Shown: piece after piece, positions 27,089 to 35,758 of the stretch
Layout of the letters: the number at the start of each line of letters is the position of its first letter
How positions within the stretch are numbered: the first letter of the stretch is position 1
Assembly (NCBI GenBank): GCA_964562455.1
Contig: CAZLTN010000008.1
Span: 38,697 to 102,696 of the forward strand
DNA: 64,000 bases
Direction: 5' to 3'
Origin: Ravibacter sp964562455
GTDB lineage: Bacteria > Bacteroidota > Bacteroidia > Cytophagales > Spirosomataceae
Position numbers and translations under genes: made by a program
Notes under the pieces: generated by a model
Seen by the model: the letters and a program-made list of their open reading frames with translations, nothing else
What the model was told of the DNA's origin: nothing
Databases searched by the model: none

Positions 27089-27154
27089 ACTGCGAAAGGT
27101 TGATGAAAATGAAGCAGGCAATTTACGAATTTTAGATAAAGTCTTGGCTATAAG

Positions 27155-27182
27155 AAAAGAGGAGACGAACGCCTCCCCTTTT
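27155..27182 (-). terminator. Rho-independent terminator of clpB
   Basis: Bases 27155-27164 pair with 27173-27182 (10 bp with one A-C mismatch, 8-nt loop). Read on the minus strand the stem is followed by TCTTTTCTTAT. It lies between the clpB stop and the downstream M3 peptidase start. Confidence 0.6.
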
Positions 27183-27206
27183 TCTATACTATCAGCCTTT
27201 TTCTAT

Positions 27207-29819
27207 CTAAACTTCCATATGCCCGGGTGAAATATTTTCAAACCGGATAAGACCGTCGGGGCTGAGCGTCATCATGATCACTGTATCTTTGGAAACTTCA
27301 CCGGACAATACGCCTTTGGAAAGCTCATTCAGCACCCTGCGTTGTATGACTCTCTTCAGCGGTCTCGCTCCAAAAGCAGGGTCGAAACCTTCCTCGCCCA
27401 GCTTATCCAGCACTTCGTCTGATGCTTCCAGCACAATTCCCTGCTCGCCCAGTAATTTTTGTATCCCTTTGAACTGGATATCCACGATCTGGCGGATATT
27501 ATCCCTGGTCAGCGGCTCAAAAAGAACGATCTCGTCGATACGGTTCAGGAACTCCGGCCTCACAGATGCTTTCAGCAGCTCCAGGACCGCTTCTTTCGTT
27601 TCTTCCAGGATCAGGGTATGGTTCCAGCCTTCGTCTTCGGCAAACTTCTCCTGGATGATATGACTGCCGATATTGGAAGTCATGATAATGATGGTGTTTT
27701 TAAAGTTCGCGACGCGACCCTTATTGTCGGTCAGGCGCCCTTCATCCAATACCTGCAGCATCGTGTTCCATACGTCGGGATGCGCTTTTTCGATCTCATC
27801 CAGCAATACTACGCTGTACGGCTTCCTCCTTACGGCTTCTGTAAGCTGGCCTCCTTCCTCGTAGCCTACATAGCCGGGGGGCGGACCTACCAGGCGACTG
27901 ACCGAATGCCGCTCCTGGTATTCGCTCATGTCGATGCGCACCATCGCGTTTTCATCATTAAAAAGATAAGATGCCAATGTTTTGGCAAGCTCCGTCTTAC
28001 CGACACCTGTCGGGCCGAGGAAAAGGAAGCTGCCGATCGGGCGCCTGGGATCCTGCAAACCGGCGCGGCTTCTCCGCACGGCATCGGCTACCGCCCCTAT
28101 CGCTTCGAGCTGTCCGGCTACACGTTTGCCCAATACGTTTTCCAGTTGAAGCAATTTCTCACGCTCGCTCTGCAGCATTTTGCTGACCGGAATTCCAGTC
28201 CATTTCGCAACTACCTCCGCAATATCCTCGGCGGTAATTTCCTCCTGCAGGAGATTACGCTCACCCTGCGCCTGCTGAAGCTCTTCCAGCTTTTGCTGAA
28301 GCTCCGGAATACGCCCGTACCTGATCTCGGCTACTTTACCGAAATCTCCGCTGCGTTCCGCATTCTCCGCTTCAAATTTCAGGTGATCGAGGTTTTCCTT
28401 GATCGTACGGATCTCGTTGACGACACCTTTCTCTTTTTCCCACTGGGCTTTAAGCGCATTGCGCTTCTCTCCAAGGTCGGCCAGCTCCTTATTAAGCACC
28501 GTTTCCTTGTCTTTGTTGTTTTCCCTCCTGATCGCCTCTCTTTCTATCTCGAGCTGCATGATCCGGCGGTTCAGTTCATCGAGTTCCTCCGGCATACTGT
28601 CCATTTCAAGCCTCAGCTTCGATGCGGATTCGTCGATAAGATCTATGGCTTTATCGGGCAGGAAGCGGTCGGTAATATAGCGGTTCGACAACTCTACAGC
28701 AGCGATCACCGCGTCATCCTGTATCCTTACACCGTGGTGAAGCTCGTATTTATCCTTGATCCCCCTGAGAATGCTGATGGCATCCGCGACGGACGGCTCA
28801 TCGACCATTACCGCCTGGAAACGCCTTTCCAGCGCTTTATCCTTTTCTATGTATTTCTGGTACTCCTTGGTCGTGGTTGCGCCTATCGCATGCAGCTCAC
28901 CACGCGCCAGTGCAGGTTTCAGAAGGTTAGCAGCATCCATTGCACTTTCGCCGCCTCCGCCGGCCCCTATCAGAGTGTGGATCTCATCGATGAACAGTAT
29001 AATTTCTCCGTCCGAATCGGTCACCTCCTTGATAACGGATTTGAGCCGCTCTTCAAATTCACCTTTATATTTAGCGCCTGCTATCAACAGGCCCATATCG
29101 AGGGAGACTATAATTTTTGTTTTCAGGTTTTCGGGCACGTCACCCTGAATAATACGCTGCGCAAGCCCCTCCACGATAGCGGTTTTACCCACACCGGGCT
29201 CCCCGAGCAAAATCGGGTTATTTTTGGTCCTGCGACTTAAAATCTGTAAGACACGACGGATTTCGTCGTCGCGGCCTATCACCGGATCTATCTTCCCGGC
29301 TTTGGCCAGCTCGTTTAGGTTCTTGCTGTAGCGCTCCAGGGAGCGGTACTTGGCTTCTGCATTTTGATCTTTCACCGGATTATTTTTTCCTCTTAATTCT
29401 TTAATAGCTTCTTTTAATGATTTTTCGGTAGCGCCCAGCTCCTGGAGAAGCTTCGCCACGCTATCCTTTCCTCCGAGTATCCCCAGCAGTAACAGCTCTA
29501 CACTGACAAATTCGTCGCCGAAGTCCTTCAAATGACTCTGCGCCTTTGAGAATGCAGCGGCAAGATCGTTGCTCACATATACCTGCTGAGCTCCATGCAC
29601 CTGGGGATAACCGTTCACAATGGTCTCCAGCCTCGACTTCAGCAGGGCCGGGTTTACACCCATTTTTTCTAAAAGAAACTGGGATGTATTCAGGTCTCCT
29701 TCCAAAATAGCCCTCAGTACGTGACCGGTCTCAATAGCCTGCTGGTTATTTCCCTGCGCTATCTGGGCAGCCTCCTGTATAATCTCCTGGGCTTTTACTG
29801 TATATTGATTAAGATTCAT
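27207..29819 (-). CDS. clpB: ATP-dependent disaggregase ClpB
   Basis: 870 residues, full length. An N-terminal Clp_N pair (about 1-150), NBD1 with Walker A GEPGVGKTAIVEG and Walker B IILFIDEIHTLIGAGG, a coiled-coil middle domain (about 410-530, ELDELNRRIMQLEIEREAIR), and NBD2 with GPTGVGKTELAKTLASYLF, YEEGGQLTEAVRRKPYSVVL and LNRIDEIVLFEPL. It rescues aggregated proteins with DnaK. The long middle domain separates it from ClpA/ClpC. Single-gene unit with its own terminator. Confidence 0.97.
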   Translation of the reverse strand: MNLNQYTVKAQEIIQEAAQIAQGNNQQAIETGHVLRAILEGDLNTSQFLLEKMGVNPALLKSRLETIVNGYPQVHGAQQVYVSNDLAAAFSKAQSHLKDFGDEFVSVELLLLGILGGKDSVAKLLQELGATEKSLKEAIKELRGKNNPVKDQNAEAKYRSLERYSKNLNELAKAGKIDPVIGRDDEIRRVLQILSRRTKNNPILLGEPGVGKTAIVEGLAQRIIQGDVPENLKTKIIVSLDMGLLIAGAKYKGEFEERLKSVIKEVTDSDGEIILFIDEIHTLIGAGGGGESAMDAANLLKPALARGELHAIGATTTKEYQKYIEKDKALERRFQAVMVDEPSVADAISILRGIKDKYELHHGVRIQDDAVIAAVELSNRYITDRFLPDKAIDLIDESASKLRLEMDSMPEELDELNRRIMQLEIEREAIRRENNKDKETVLNKELADLGEKRNALKAQWEKEKGVVNEIRTIKENLDHLKFEAENAERSGDFGKVAEIRYGRIPELQQKLEELQQAQGERNLLQEEITAEDIAEVVAKWTGIPVSKMLQSEREKLLQLENVLGKRVAGQLEAIGAVADAVRRSRAGLQDPRRPIGSFLFLGPTGVGKTELAKTLASYLFNDENAMVRIDMSEYQERHSVSRLVGPPPGYVGYEEGGQLTEAVRRKPYSVVLLDEIEKAHPDVWNTMLQVLDEGRLTDNKGRVANFKNTIIIMTSNIGSHIIQEKFAEDEGWNHTLILEETKEAVLELLKASVRPEFLNRIDEIVLFEPLTRDNIRQIVDIQFKGIQKLLGEQGIVLEASDEVLDKLGEEGFDPAFGARPLKRVIQRRVLNELSKGVLSGEVSKDTVIMMTLSPDGLIRFENISPGHMEV

Positions 29820-29963
29820 AGCTTCCGAATAATGGTTAAGTTTGTATAACGGTTTTCAACAAAGAATATACCTTATCAAGTATTCCTGAAATATTGTCAC
29901 ACACAAGCGATATCTCTCCCAAAATCAAGACATTTTGTCTCATTTCAACAATCAAAAACTTTC

Positions 29964-32423
29964 ATGTTTACCCGCCAGATCCCTTATTCTCCCGACAAAC
30001 GATTACTTACAGACAGCCGCCAATTAAGCGTACCACAAAATACACTTTTCTTCGCTATAAAAGGAGAGCGTCATGACGGTCATAGATTCATAACCGAGCT
30101 ATACCGGAAGGGAGTCCGGGATTTTGTCATCCAACCTGATGCGCTTTCCGCAGGGTCCGGGGAGGAACTGGCTTCTTTACCTGGTGCAAATTTCTATGAA
30201 GTACCCGATACCGTGGGGGCTTTGCAGGAATTGGCAAAGCAGCACAGAATGCATTTCGATCTGCCCGTAATCGGCATTACGGGTAGCAACGGGAAAACCG
30301 TAATAAAAGAATGGCTGGCCCAGATGCTCTCGCAGGCCAGAAATGTGGTAGCCAGTCCCAAAAGCTACAATTCCAGGATAGGAGTCCCTCTTTCTGTCTG
30401 GAACATACGCCCTGAAAACAATCTTGGGATATTTGAAGCAGGTATTTCCCTTCCGTTCGAGATGCCGGCGCTCCAGGCGATTATTGACCCTTCTATCGGC
30501 ATCTTCACCAATGTCGGAACTGCTCACGATGAGGGCTTCAGGAGCAAAAGGCAAAAGGTATCAGAAAAACTAAAGCTCTTCACCAGGTCAGAAAAACTCA
30601 TTTTCAGGAGTGATTACAAAGAGCTTTCCTCCGAAATCGAGCTCCTGCTCAAACCGGTAAACCCCGGTATCCGGCTCATTTCGTGGTCGTCGGGCGCAGA
30701 TGCCGCCGTCGGTGTAGAGTTTCTGCCGGGAGAATCCGTCTCCGGTATCAGGCTTTCGGGCCTGTACGGGAATCAATCTTTTACGGTACCTTTTACCGAT
30801 GAGGCATCGTTAGAAAACATCACGCATTGTATTGTGTGCATGCTGGAGCTGAACGTACTTCCGGGTTATATACAAAACCAGCTCGAAAAATTGAGGCCGG
30901 TTTCGATGCGGCTGGAGCTGAAAGAAGGGATTTTTCAAACCTACCTGGTCGACGACACCTATAACAACGACTTGCAGGGACTTGCCATGGCCCTGAATTT
31001 CCTCGGCCGGCAGCATCAGCGGCCCAACAAGGCCGTTATCCTTTCCGACATGCTTCAATCGGGCCTTGAAGCCGATGAGCTCTTCCCTGCAATCGGACAG
31101 CTCCTTGCTGCTGCCGGCATCGATACTTTTATCGGGATCGGTCCCGACATCAGCGAAAACCGACGGGCCATTCCCATAGAGAAATCGTTTTATTATGCCA
31201 CTACACAGGAATTTCTTGACCGGCACTTTCTTTCGAGCCTTGCCAACAGCGTCGTACTGATAAAAGGGGCCAGGTCGTTTTCTTTCGAGCAGATTGTCAA
31301 CAGGCTGCAGCAGAAAACGCATAATACCGTTTTGGAGATCAATCTCGATGCGATTACCCACAACCTCAATTTCTACAAAAGCCTGATCGGGAACAAAACT
31401 AAAATAATGGCGATGGTAAAAGCTTTCGCCTACGGGTCCGGCAGCGCGGAAGTAGCTTCCATACTCCAGTTCAACCGTGTGGATTACCTGGGGGTGGCCT
31501 ACCCCGACGAAGGGATCGCCCTGCGCCAGAGCGGCATTTCGCTACCGGTCATGGTGATGAATGCCATGCCCAATACTTATGATTCGCTGCTGCGCTACAA
31601 TCTTGAGCCGGAAATCTTCAGCCGGAAATCCATGCTGGAATGGCTCAGCTTTATCAGCCGGGCGCCCGAAGCTGCGGAAATTCCTTCCATACACCTGAAG
31701 CTGGATACAGGTATGCACCGTCTCGGGTTTACGGAAGACGACTACGAATGGCTGAAGGAAGCTATCTCGAAAAATCCGACCCTCCGGGTAGCAAGCATAT
31801 TCTCACACCTCGTAGGCGCGGACGAAGGAGAGCACAATCCTTTCTCACACCTCCAGTATGAAAGGTTCAGAAAAGGCACCGACTTCCTGGAGGCAGTAAT
31901 CGGAAGACCGGTTTTGAAACATATTCTTAATTCCGCAGGTATCGTCAGGTTCCCCGGGTATAAAATGGACATGGTACGCCTCGGAATCGGCCTGTACGGG
32001 ATTGAGGCTACCAGGCAGAAGCAGTCTATGCTTCAGACTGTCGGCACGCTGAAAGCTACGATTTCCCAGATAAAACCGATACCTGCCGGTGAGACGATCG
32101 GTTACGGACGAAAGGGCGTGCTGGAGTCCTCTTCGGTGATCGCCACCATCTCGGTCGGATATGCCGACGGCTATGACAGGAGGTTCGGCAACGGCAAAGG
32201 GCAGGTCCTGGTCAATGGCATCAAATGTCCGACCGTCGGCAACATCTGTATGGATATGACGATGATCGACATTACAGGGTCCAAAGCCAAAGAAGGCGAT
32301 ACTGTGGTGGTGATGGGAGAAGGACTACCCGCATGGCAGTTGGCCGGCGCGATAGGCACCATACCCTACGAACTGTTCACCAGTATCGGCGAGCGGGTAA
32401 AAAGGGTATTTTATAAAGAATAA
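29964..32423 (+). CDS. murF-alr: Bifunctional UDP-MurNAc-tripeptide:D-Ala-D-Ala ligase / alanine racemase
   Basis: 819 residues. The first about 450 are a Mur ligase of MurF type: DSRQL with NTLFFAIKGERHDGHRFI, the ATP loop GITGSNGKT (Gly107-Thr112), then GIFTNVGTAHDEGF and LVDDTYNNDLQGLAMAL. From about 455 an alanine racemase follows: LEINLDAITHNLNFYKSLI, the PLP lysine 486 in MVKAFAYGSG, KLDTGMHRLGF and ISVGYADGYDRRF. The fusion links D-Ala supply with the last cytosolic muropeptide step and is common in Bacteroidota. In many fused forms the MurF half is canonical, as here. Confidence 0.95.
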   Translation: MFTRQIPYSPDKRLLTDSRQLSVPQNTLFFAIKGERHDGHRFITELYRKGVRDFVIQPDALSAGSGEELASLPGANFYEVPDTVGALQELAKQHRMHFDLPVIGITGSNGKTVIKEWLAQMLSQARNVVASPKSYNSRIGVPLSVWNIRPENNLGIFEAGISLPFEMPALQAIIDPSIGIFTNVGTAHDEGFRSKRQKVSEKLKLFTRSEKLIFRSDYKELSSEIELLLKPVNPGIRLISWSSGADAAVGVEFLPGESVSGIRLSGLYGNQSFTVPFTDEASLENITHCIVCMLELNVLPGYIQNQLEKLRPVSMRLELKEGIFQTYLVDDTYNNDLQGLAMALNFLGRQHQRPNKAVILSDMLQSGLEADELFPAIGQLLAAAGIDTFIGIGPDISENRRAIPIEKSFYYATTQEFLDRHFLSSLANSVVLIKGARSFSFEQIVNRLQQKTHNTVLEINLDAITHNLNFYKSLIGNKTKIMAMVKAFAYGSGSAEVASILQFNRVDYLGVAYPDEGIALRQSGISLPVMVMNAMPNTYDSLLRYNLEPEIFSRKSMLEWLSFISRAPEAAEIPSIHLKLDTGMHRLGFTEDDYEWLKEAISKNPTLRVASIFSHLVGADEGEHNPFSHLQYERFRKGTDFLEAVIGRPVLKHILNSAGIVRFPGYKMDMVRLGIGLYGIEATRQKQSMLQTVGTLKATISQIKPIPAGETIGYGRKGVLESSSVIATISVGYADGYDRRFGNGKGQVLVNGIKCPTVGNICMDMTMIDITGSKAKEGDTVVVMGEGLPAWQLAGAIGTIPYELFTSIGERVKRVFYKE

Positions 32424-32467
32424 CAGTTTGGCCGCCTGTTATGCCCTCGAGATGCATATTTCAGTTC

Positions 32468-32501
32468 ATGTTTATTAACTTGCAGGTAAGTTAATAAACA
32501 T
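32468..32501. promoter_or_regulatory. Perfect 14-bp AT-rich inverted repeat, possible operator
   Basis: Bases 32468-32481 and 32488-32501 are perfect reverse complements (ATGTTTATTAACTT / AAGTTAATAAACAT) around a 6-bp GCAGGT spacer. It lies 44 bases after murF-alr and 15 bases before the DUF2147 ATG. There is no U-tract, so an operator or RNA hairpin controlling the DUF2147 gene is more likely than a terminator. Confidence 0.5.
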
Positions 32502-32516
32502 CGATTCTCTTTCCGT

Positions 32517-32933
32517 ATGGTATTTATCAGATTCGCTATCTTAATCAACCTACTATTTTGCTCTGCGATCCCTGCTCAGAGAGACATCACTTCAGGCACC
32601 TGGTATAACGAGGACCGAACCGGCCGCATCCAGTTTTTCATGAGGGATTCAAAGCTGTTCGGAAAGGTAGTCTGGCTTACCGAAACCAGCAAAAAAGATA
32701 CTAAAAATCCTGACCCTAAACTTCGGGACCGCCATATATTAGGCATCGTCAACCTTACCGGATTTGTAGCTAAAGATCATACCACCTGGACGGACGGCAA
32801 GATATATGACCCCCAATCAGGGAAAACATACTCTTCCAGAATAACGATCGTAAGCGATAAAGAACTTGATATCAGAGGCTATATAGGAACCCCGCTATTG
32901 GGTAGAACTGCAAAACTAACCAGAGTCGATTGA
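32517..32933 (+). CDS. DUF2147 protein, exported
   Basis: 138 residues. Signal peptide ending near SAIPAQ, then the DUF2147 beta-fold: SGTWYNEDRTGRIQFFM, LTGFVAKDHTTWTDGKIYDP, GKTYSSRITIVSDKELDIRG and the C-terminal YIGTPLLGRTAKLTRV. Probably periplasmic; family function is unproven. A perfect inverted repeat sits in its 5' region, so it may be separately controlled. The SDR gene starts 28 bases after its stop. Confidence 0.87.
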   Translation: MVFIRFAILINLLFCSAIPAQRDITSGTWYNEDRTGRIQFFMRDSKLFGKVVWLTETSKKDTKNPDPKLRDRHILGIVNLTGFVAKDHTTWTDGKIYDPQSGKTYSSRITIVSDKELDIRGYIGTPLLGRTAKLTRVD

Positions 32934-32961
32934 CCGGCTTTACAAACAAACTTCAACAGGG

Positions 32962-33777
32962 ATGATCCGGAACAAAACATTCATCATCACCGGAGCCAGC
33001 CGGGGGATCGGCAAGGCCATAGCTTTGAAGCTAGCCCGGGAAGGGGCCAATATCGTGATTGCCTCCAAATCGGTGCAGGAAGACCCCAGGTTAGGCGGCA
33101 CTATCTATTCTGCGGCGGAAGAAGTGGAACAGGCAGGCGGTAAAGCGCTCGCCATACCTTGCGACATACGCTTTGAAGACCAGATCGCAAACGTCGTTTC
33201 GCAGGCCGTTGCGGTATTCGGCGGCATAGACGGCCTCGTCAATAACGCATCGGCCATCTCGCTTACTCCCACCGGGCAAACCGAAACCAAGCGGCTCGAC
33301 CTCATGTACAACATCAATGTGAGAGGTACTTTCCTGGTAACAAAGCATTGCCTTCCATACCTGAAAAAATCGGAGAACCCGCATATTCTCAACCTGTCTC
33401 CCCCGCTCAATATTACTCCGCAATGGCTTGGAATGTCGGTACCTTACAGCATCAGCAAGTTCAATATGAGCATGATGGCCCTGGGCTGGTCGGCCGAATT
33501 CCGTAAAGAGGGTATCGCAGCCAACGCGCTCTGGCCGGTCACTACCATTGCTACCGCAGCGGTACAAAACCTGCTGGGCGGGGACGAGATGATAGCGCAC
33601 AGCAGGAAGCCGGATATTATGGCGGATGCAGCGCACTACATTCTTTCTCAGCCCTCCCGCGAGTTGACCGGAAATCTTTTCCTGGACGAGGACGTTCTGA
33701 AAAAAGCGGGTATCACCGATTTATCGTTTTATGCCGTTACCCCGGGAGTTACGCTTCAGAAGGATTTGTTTGTTTGA
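32962..33777 (+). CDS. Short-chain dehydrogenase, HSDL2-like
   Basis: 271 residues. NAD(P) motif TGASRGIGKAIALKLAREGA, then VNNASAISLTPT, the catalytic YSISKFNMSMM (Tyr-xxx-Lys) and NALWPVTTIATAAVQNLLGG. ASKSVQEDPRLGGTIYSAAE and TGNLFLDEDVL resemble hydroxysteroid dehydrogenase-like protein 2, tied to fatty-acid or sterol metabolism in eukaryotes; the sterol-carrier domain found there is absent. The following genes also handle acyl-CoA, which supports a lipid role. Confidence 0.88.
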   Translation: MIRNKTFIITGASRGIGKAIALKLAREGANIVIASKSVQEDPRLGGTIYSAAEEVEQAGGKALAIPCDIRFEDQIANVVSQAVAVFGGIDGLVNNASAISLTPTGQTETKRLDLMYNINVRGTFLVTKHCLPYLKKSENPHILNLSPPLNITPQWLGMSVPYSISKFNMSMMALGWSAEFRKEGIAANALWPVTTIATAAVQNLLGGDEMIAHSRKPDIMADAAHYILSQPSRELTGNLFLDEDVLKKAGITDLSFYAVTPGVTLQKDLFV

Positions 33778-33870
33778 AATTGAGAGTAGCCAAAGACGAA
33801 AGAATAGGGCTTCGGGACTGCAAGCCCCGAAAAGTACAAGCCCAAAAAATAAAAAACAAAAATTAGAAAT

Positions 33871-34608
33871 ATGAAAAATGTCTTCTTCGAAGGCCCCGTA
33901 CTCTGGTCACAGATCGATGCCAACATGCATCTCCGGCATTCGGCCTACGCAGACTTCGCGGCACAGGCCAGGCTGGGCCTGCTGGAAATTGCCGGACTTT
34001 CTATGGAGACTGTCGCCCCGATGAAGCTCGGTCCTATCCTTTTCCGGGAGGAACTTATCTACATGCGCGAAATACTGGTGCACGATACCGTCCTGGTGAC
34101 AGCCGAAATGACCCGGTGCCGTCCCGATGGCAGCCGCTGGTCGTTCCGCCAGGAGATATACAAACAGGACGGTACAAAAGCGGCCGTCATCAACGTAGAC
34201 GGCGCATGGATCGACATGGAAAAAAGAAAGCTTGGAAAGCTGCCGGAGGACCTTGTCGCTCTTTTCCTGAATAAAATTCCGCGCAGCGATGATTTTATAA
34301 TGGATGAACCTAAATCAAATTCACAAAACATGAATATTAGCGAAAAATTCATCAAAGCACAGGAAGACAGCAAGAACCTGGACGAAAGGCCTGATAATGA
34401 GATACTTCTTTCGCTGTATGCGCTTTACAAGCAGGCTACGGCGGGAGATGCGCCCGCGGAAGGACCGTCAAACCCGTTTGACATCGTGGGTAAAGCCAAG
34501 CACGAAGCCTGGGCCAAACTAATAGGCATCAGCTCCGAGAATGCGCAGGGGCAATACATCGATCTTGTAGAGAAGCTCAAAGAAGGACAAAGCACGCAAA
34601 ACCCATGA
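33871..34608 (+). CDS. Hotdog (4HBT) thioesterase fused to an acyl-CoA-binding (ACBP) domain
   Basis: 245 residues. Residues 1-145 are a 4HBT-type thioesterase (VLWSQIDANMHLRHSAYADF; LGPILFREELIYMREIL). Residues about 156-238 are a complete ACBP: DNEILLSLYALYKQATAGD, GKAKHEAWAKLIG, AQGQYIDLVEKLKE. The acyl-CoA ligand positions of ACBP are kept: Tyr183, Tyr186, Lys187, Lys210, Tyr229. A plausible internal ATG (Met154, base 34330) just before the ACBP could also give a free ACBP. The next gene overlaps the stop by 4 bases (ATGA). I infer that the fused ACBP delivers or holds acyl-CoA for hydrolysis. Confidence 0.9.
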   Translation: MKNVFFEGPVLWSQIDANMHLRHSAYADFAAQARLGLLEIAGLSMETVAPMKLGPILFREELIYMREILVHDTVLVTAEMTRCRPDGSRWSFRQEIYKQDGTKAAVINVDGAWIDMEKRKLGKLPEDLVALFLNKIPRSDDFIMDEPKSNSQNMNISEKFIKAQEDSKNLDERPDNEILLSLYALYKQATAGDAPAEGPSNPFDIVGKAKHEAWAKLIGISSENAQGQYIDLVEKLKEGQSTQNP

Positions 34609-35117
34609 ACAAATTGCAACGCCAGCTGCAAAAAGCCCGAAATTCGGCCTGGCACCTGTGGTGGCTGAATTTCGGGCTATGGCGCATGGTTCCGTTCAAT
34701 GCTCCTCATAAAGTCAGGATCATATCGGTCGCTGAAGATACTATAACCATAGGGGCGAAAAATACCCGGAAAAACCAGAATCATATAAAGGGCGTCCACG
34801 CCTGCCTGCTCGCAACGCTCTGCGAATACGTATCCGGCCTGAGCCTCCTGGCCCGGCTGGACCCGAAAGAATACCGGATCATCCTGAAAAGCATCGGGAT
34901 GACCTATCATTACCAGGCAAAAACAGACGTAACCGTTGCTTTTACACTTACACCCGAATGGTTTGAAAATGAAATACTCGGACCGCTCCGCTCATCCGGA
35001 AAACTCTTTAAGGAGCTCTCTATCGATGCTTTCGATACCGCCGGCAACCATATCTGCACAGGCGTTGTCAATTGGCAGATCAAAAGCTGGAAGGATGTAA
35101 AAACAAAGCCGGAATAG
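34605..35117 (+). CDS. DUF4442 hotdog-fold thioesterase-like protein
   Basis: 170 residues. N-terminal helices (NSAWHLWWLNFGLWRMVPFN) followed by a hotdog-like sheet: KVRIISVAEDTITIGAKNTR, KGVHACLLATLCEYVSGLSL, AKTDVTVAFTLTPEW. DUF4442 proteins are related to acyl-CoA thioesterases; activity unproven. It overlaps the thioesterase-ACBP gene by ATGA, so the two are translated together. A small terminator hairpin follows at 35190. Confidence 0.82.
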   Translation: MNKLQRQLQKARNSAWHLWWLNFGLWRMVPFNAPHKVRIISVAEDTITIGAKNTRKNQNHIKGVHACLLATLCEYVSGLSLLARLDPKEYRIILKSIGMTYHYQAKTDVTVAFTLTPEWFENEILGPLRSSGKLFKELSIDAFDTAGNHICTGVVNWQIKSWKDVKTKPE

Positions 35118-35189
35118 ATTTATCAGCTAAAGTTTTTTGTCCGTATACTCCCCTACAACGCCGCTTCCATTTTGTATGTTTAATGCGTA

Positions 35190-35205
35190 GTAGTGATAAC
35201 ACTAC
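35190..35205 (+). terminator. Small terminator hairpin after the DUF4442 operon
   Basis: GTAGTG-ATAA-CACTAC, followed by CCATTTTTCCC and another T run. It ends the plus-strand operon at 32962-35117. Confidence 0.5.
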
Positions 35206-35350
35206 CCATTTTTCCCAATTTTTTATTTACGCGATTCAAACCAGCCCCGATATCCCTTTGTAACCACCGGGAGGTACAAGGCCGGGCTCTCCGTTACTTT
35301 CCCTGGTTTTCATTATGTTTGGGCCATCATTCAAAACCGCTATCATCTCC

Positions 35351-35758
35351 ATGTCTCAAAAATCTCTCGAAACAGCCAAGGAATACTACCAGCATTTCAA
35401 CAAAAGGAACTGGAAAGGCATGCTAAGCCTTCTTGACGAACAGATCCGCCACGAACCCAACCAGGCCGACGAGCCGCGTATCGGAATTGCAAAATTCACC
35501 GAATTCCTGGCGCACATGGACGAAAGCTATGAAGAAACGCTGACCGATATGGTATTCTTGGGCGAGCCTGAAGACAACAGGGTAGCGGTGGAATTTACCG
35601 TCAACGGCATTTATAAAAAAGGTGAGGAAGGGCTCCCCGCTGCTCATGGACAGAAATATGTGCTCCCTGCCGCCGCCTTCCTGGAATTTCGCGACGGCAA
35701 AATCACGCGCGTTACCACTTATTACAATCTTACGCTCTGGATCAAGCTCGTTTCCTGA
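35351..35758 (+). CDS. SnoaL-like / NTF2-fold protein
   Basis: 135 residues from the ATG at 35351 (MSQKSLETAKEYYQHFN); an in-frame ATG 36 bases earlier is less likely. Pattern of the ketosteroid-isomerase-like fold: NKRNWKGMLSLLDEQIRHEP in the helices, GIAKFTEFLAHMDESYEETL, then strands ending in AAFLEFRDGKITRVTTYYNL. Such proteins can be isomerases, hydrolases or binding proteins. The stop TGA shares its last base with the ATG of the GNAT gene (TGATG), so the three genes from here form an operon. Confidence 0.8.
   Translation: MSQKSLETAKEYYQHFNKRNWKGMLSLLDEQIRHEPNQADEPRIGIAKFTEFLAHMDESYEETLTDMVFLGEPEDNRVAVEFTVNGIYKKGEEGLPAAHGQKYVLPAAAFLEFRDGKITRVTTYYNLTLWIKLVS

Noticed and set aside
27459..29240. 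593-residue open frame on the plus strand
   Set aside because: It lies entirely antisense to clpB, whose domains and catalytic motifs are complete; the frame is a by-product of codon use.
33808..33842. Nested hairpins before the thioesterase-ACBP gene as a riboswitch
   Set aside because: Two short alternative 6-bp stems share AAGCCC segments, but they match no riboswitch I know and the stems are too small to claim.
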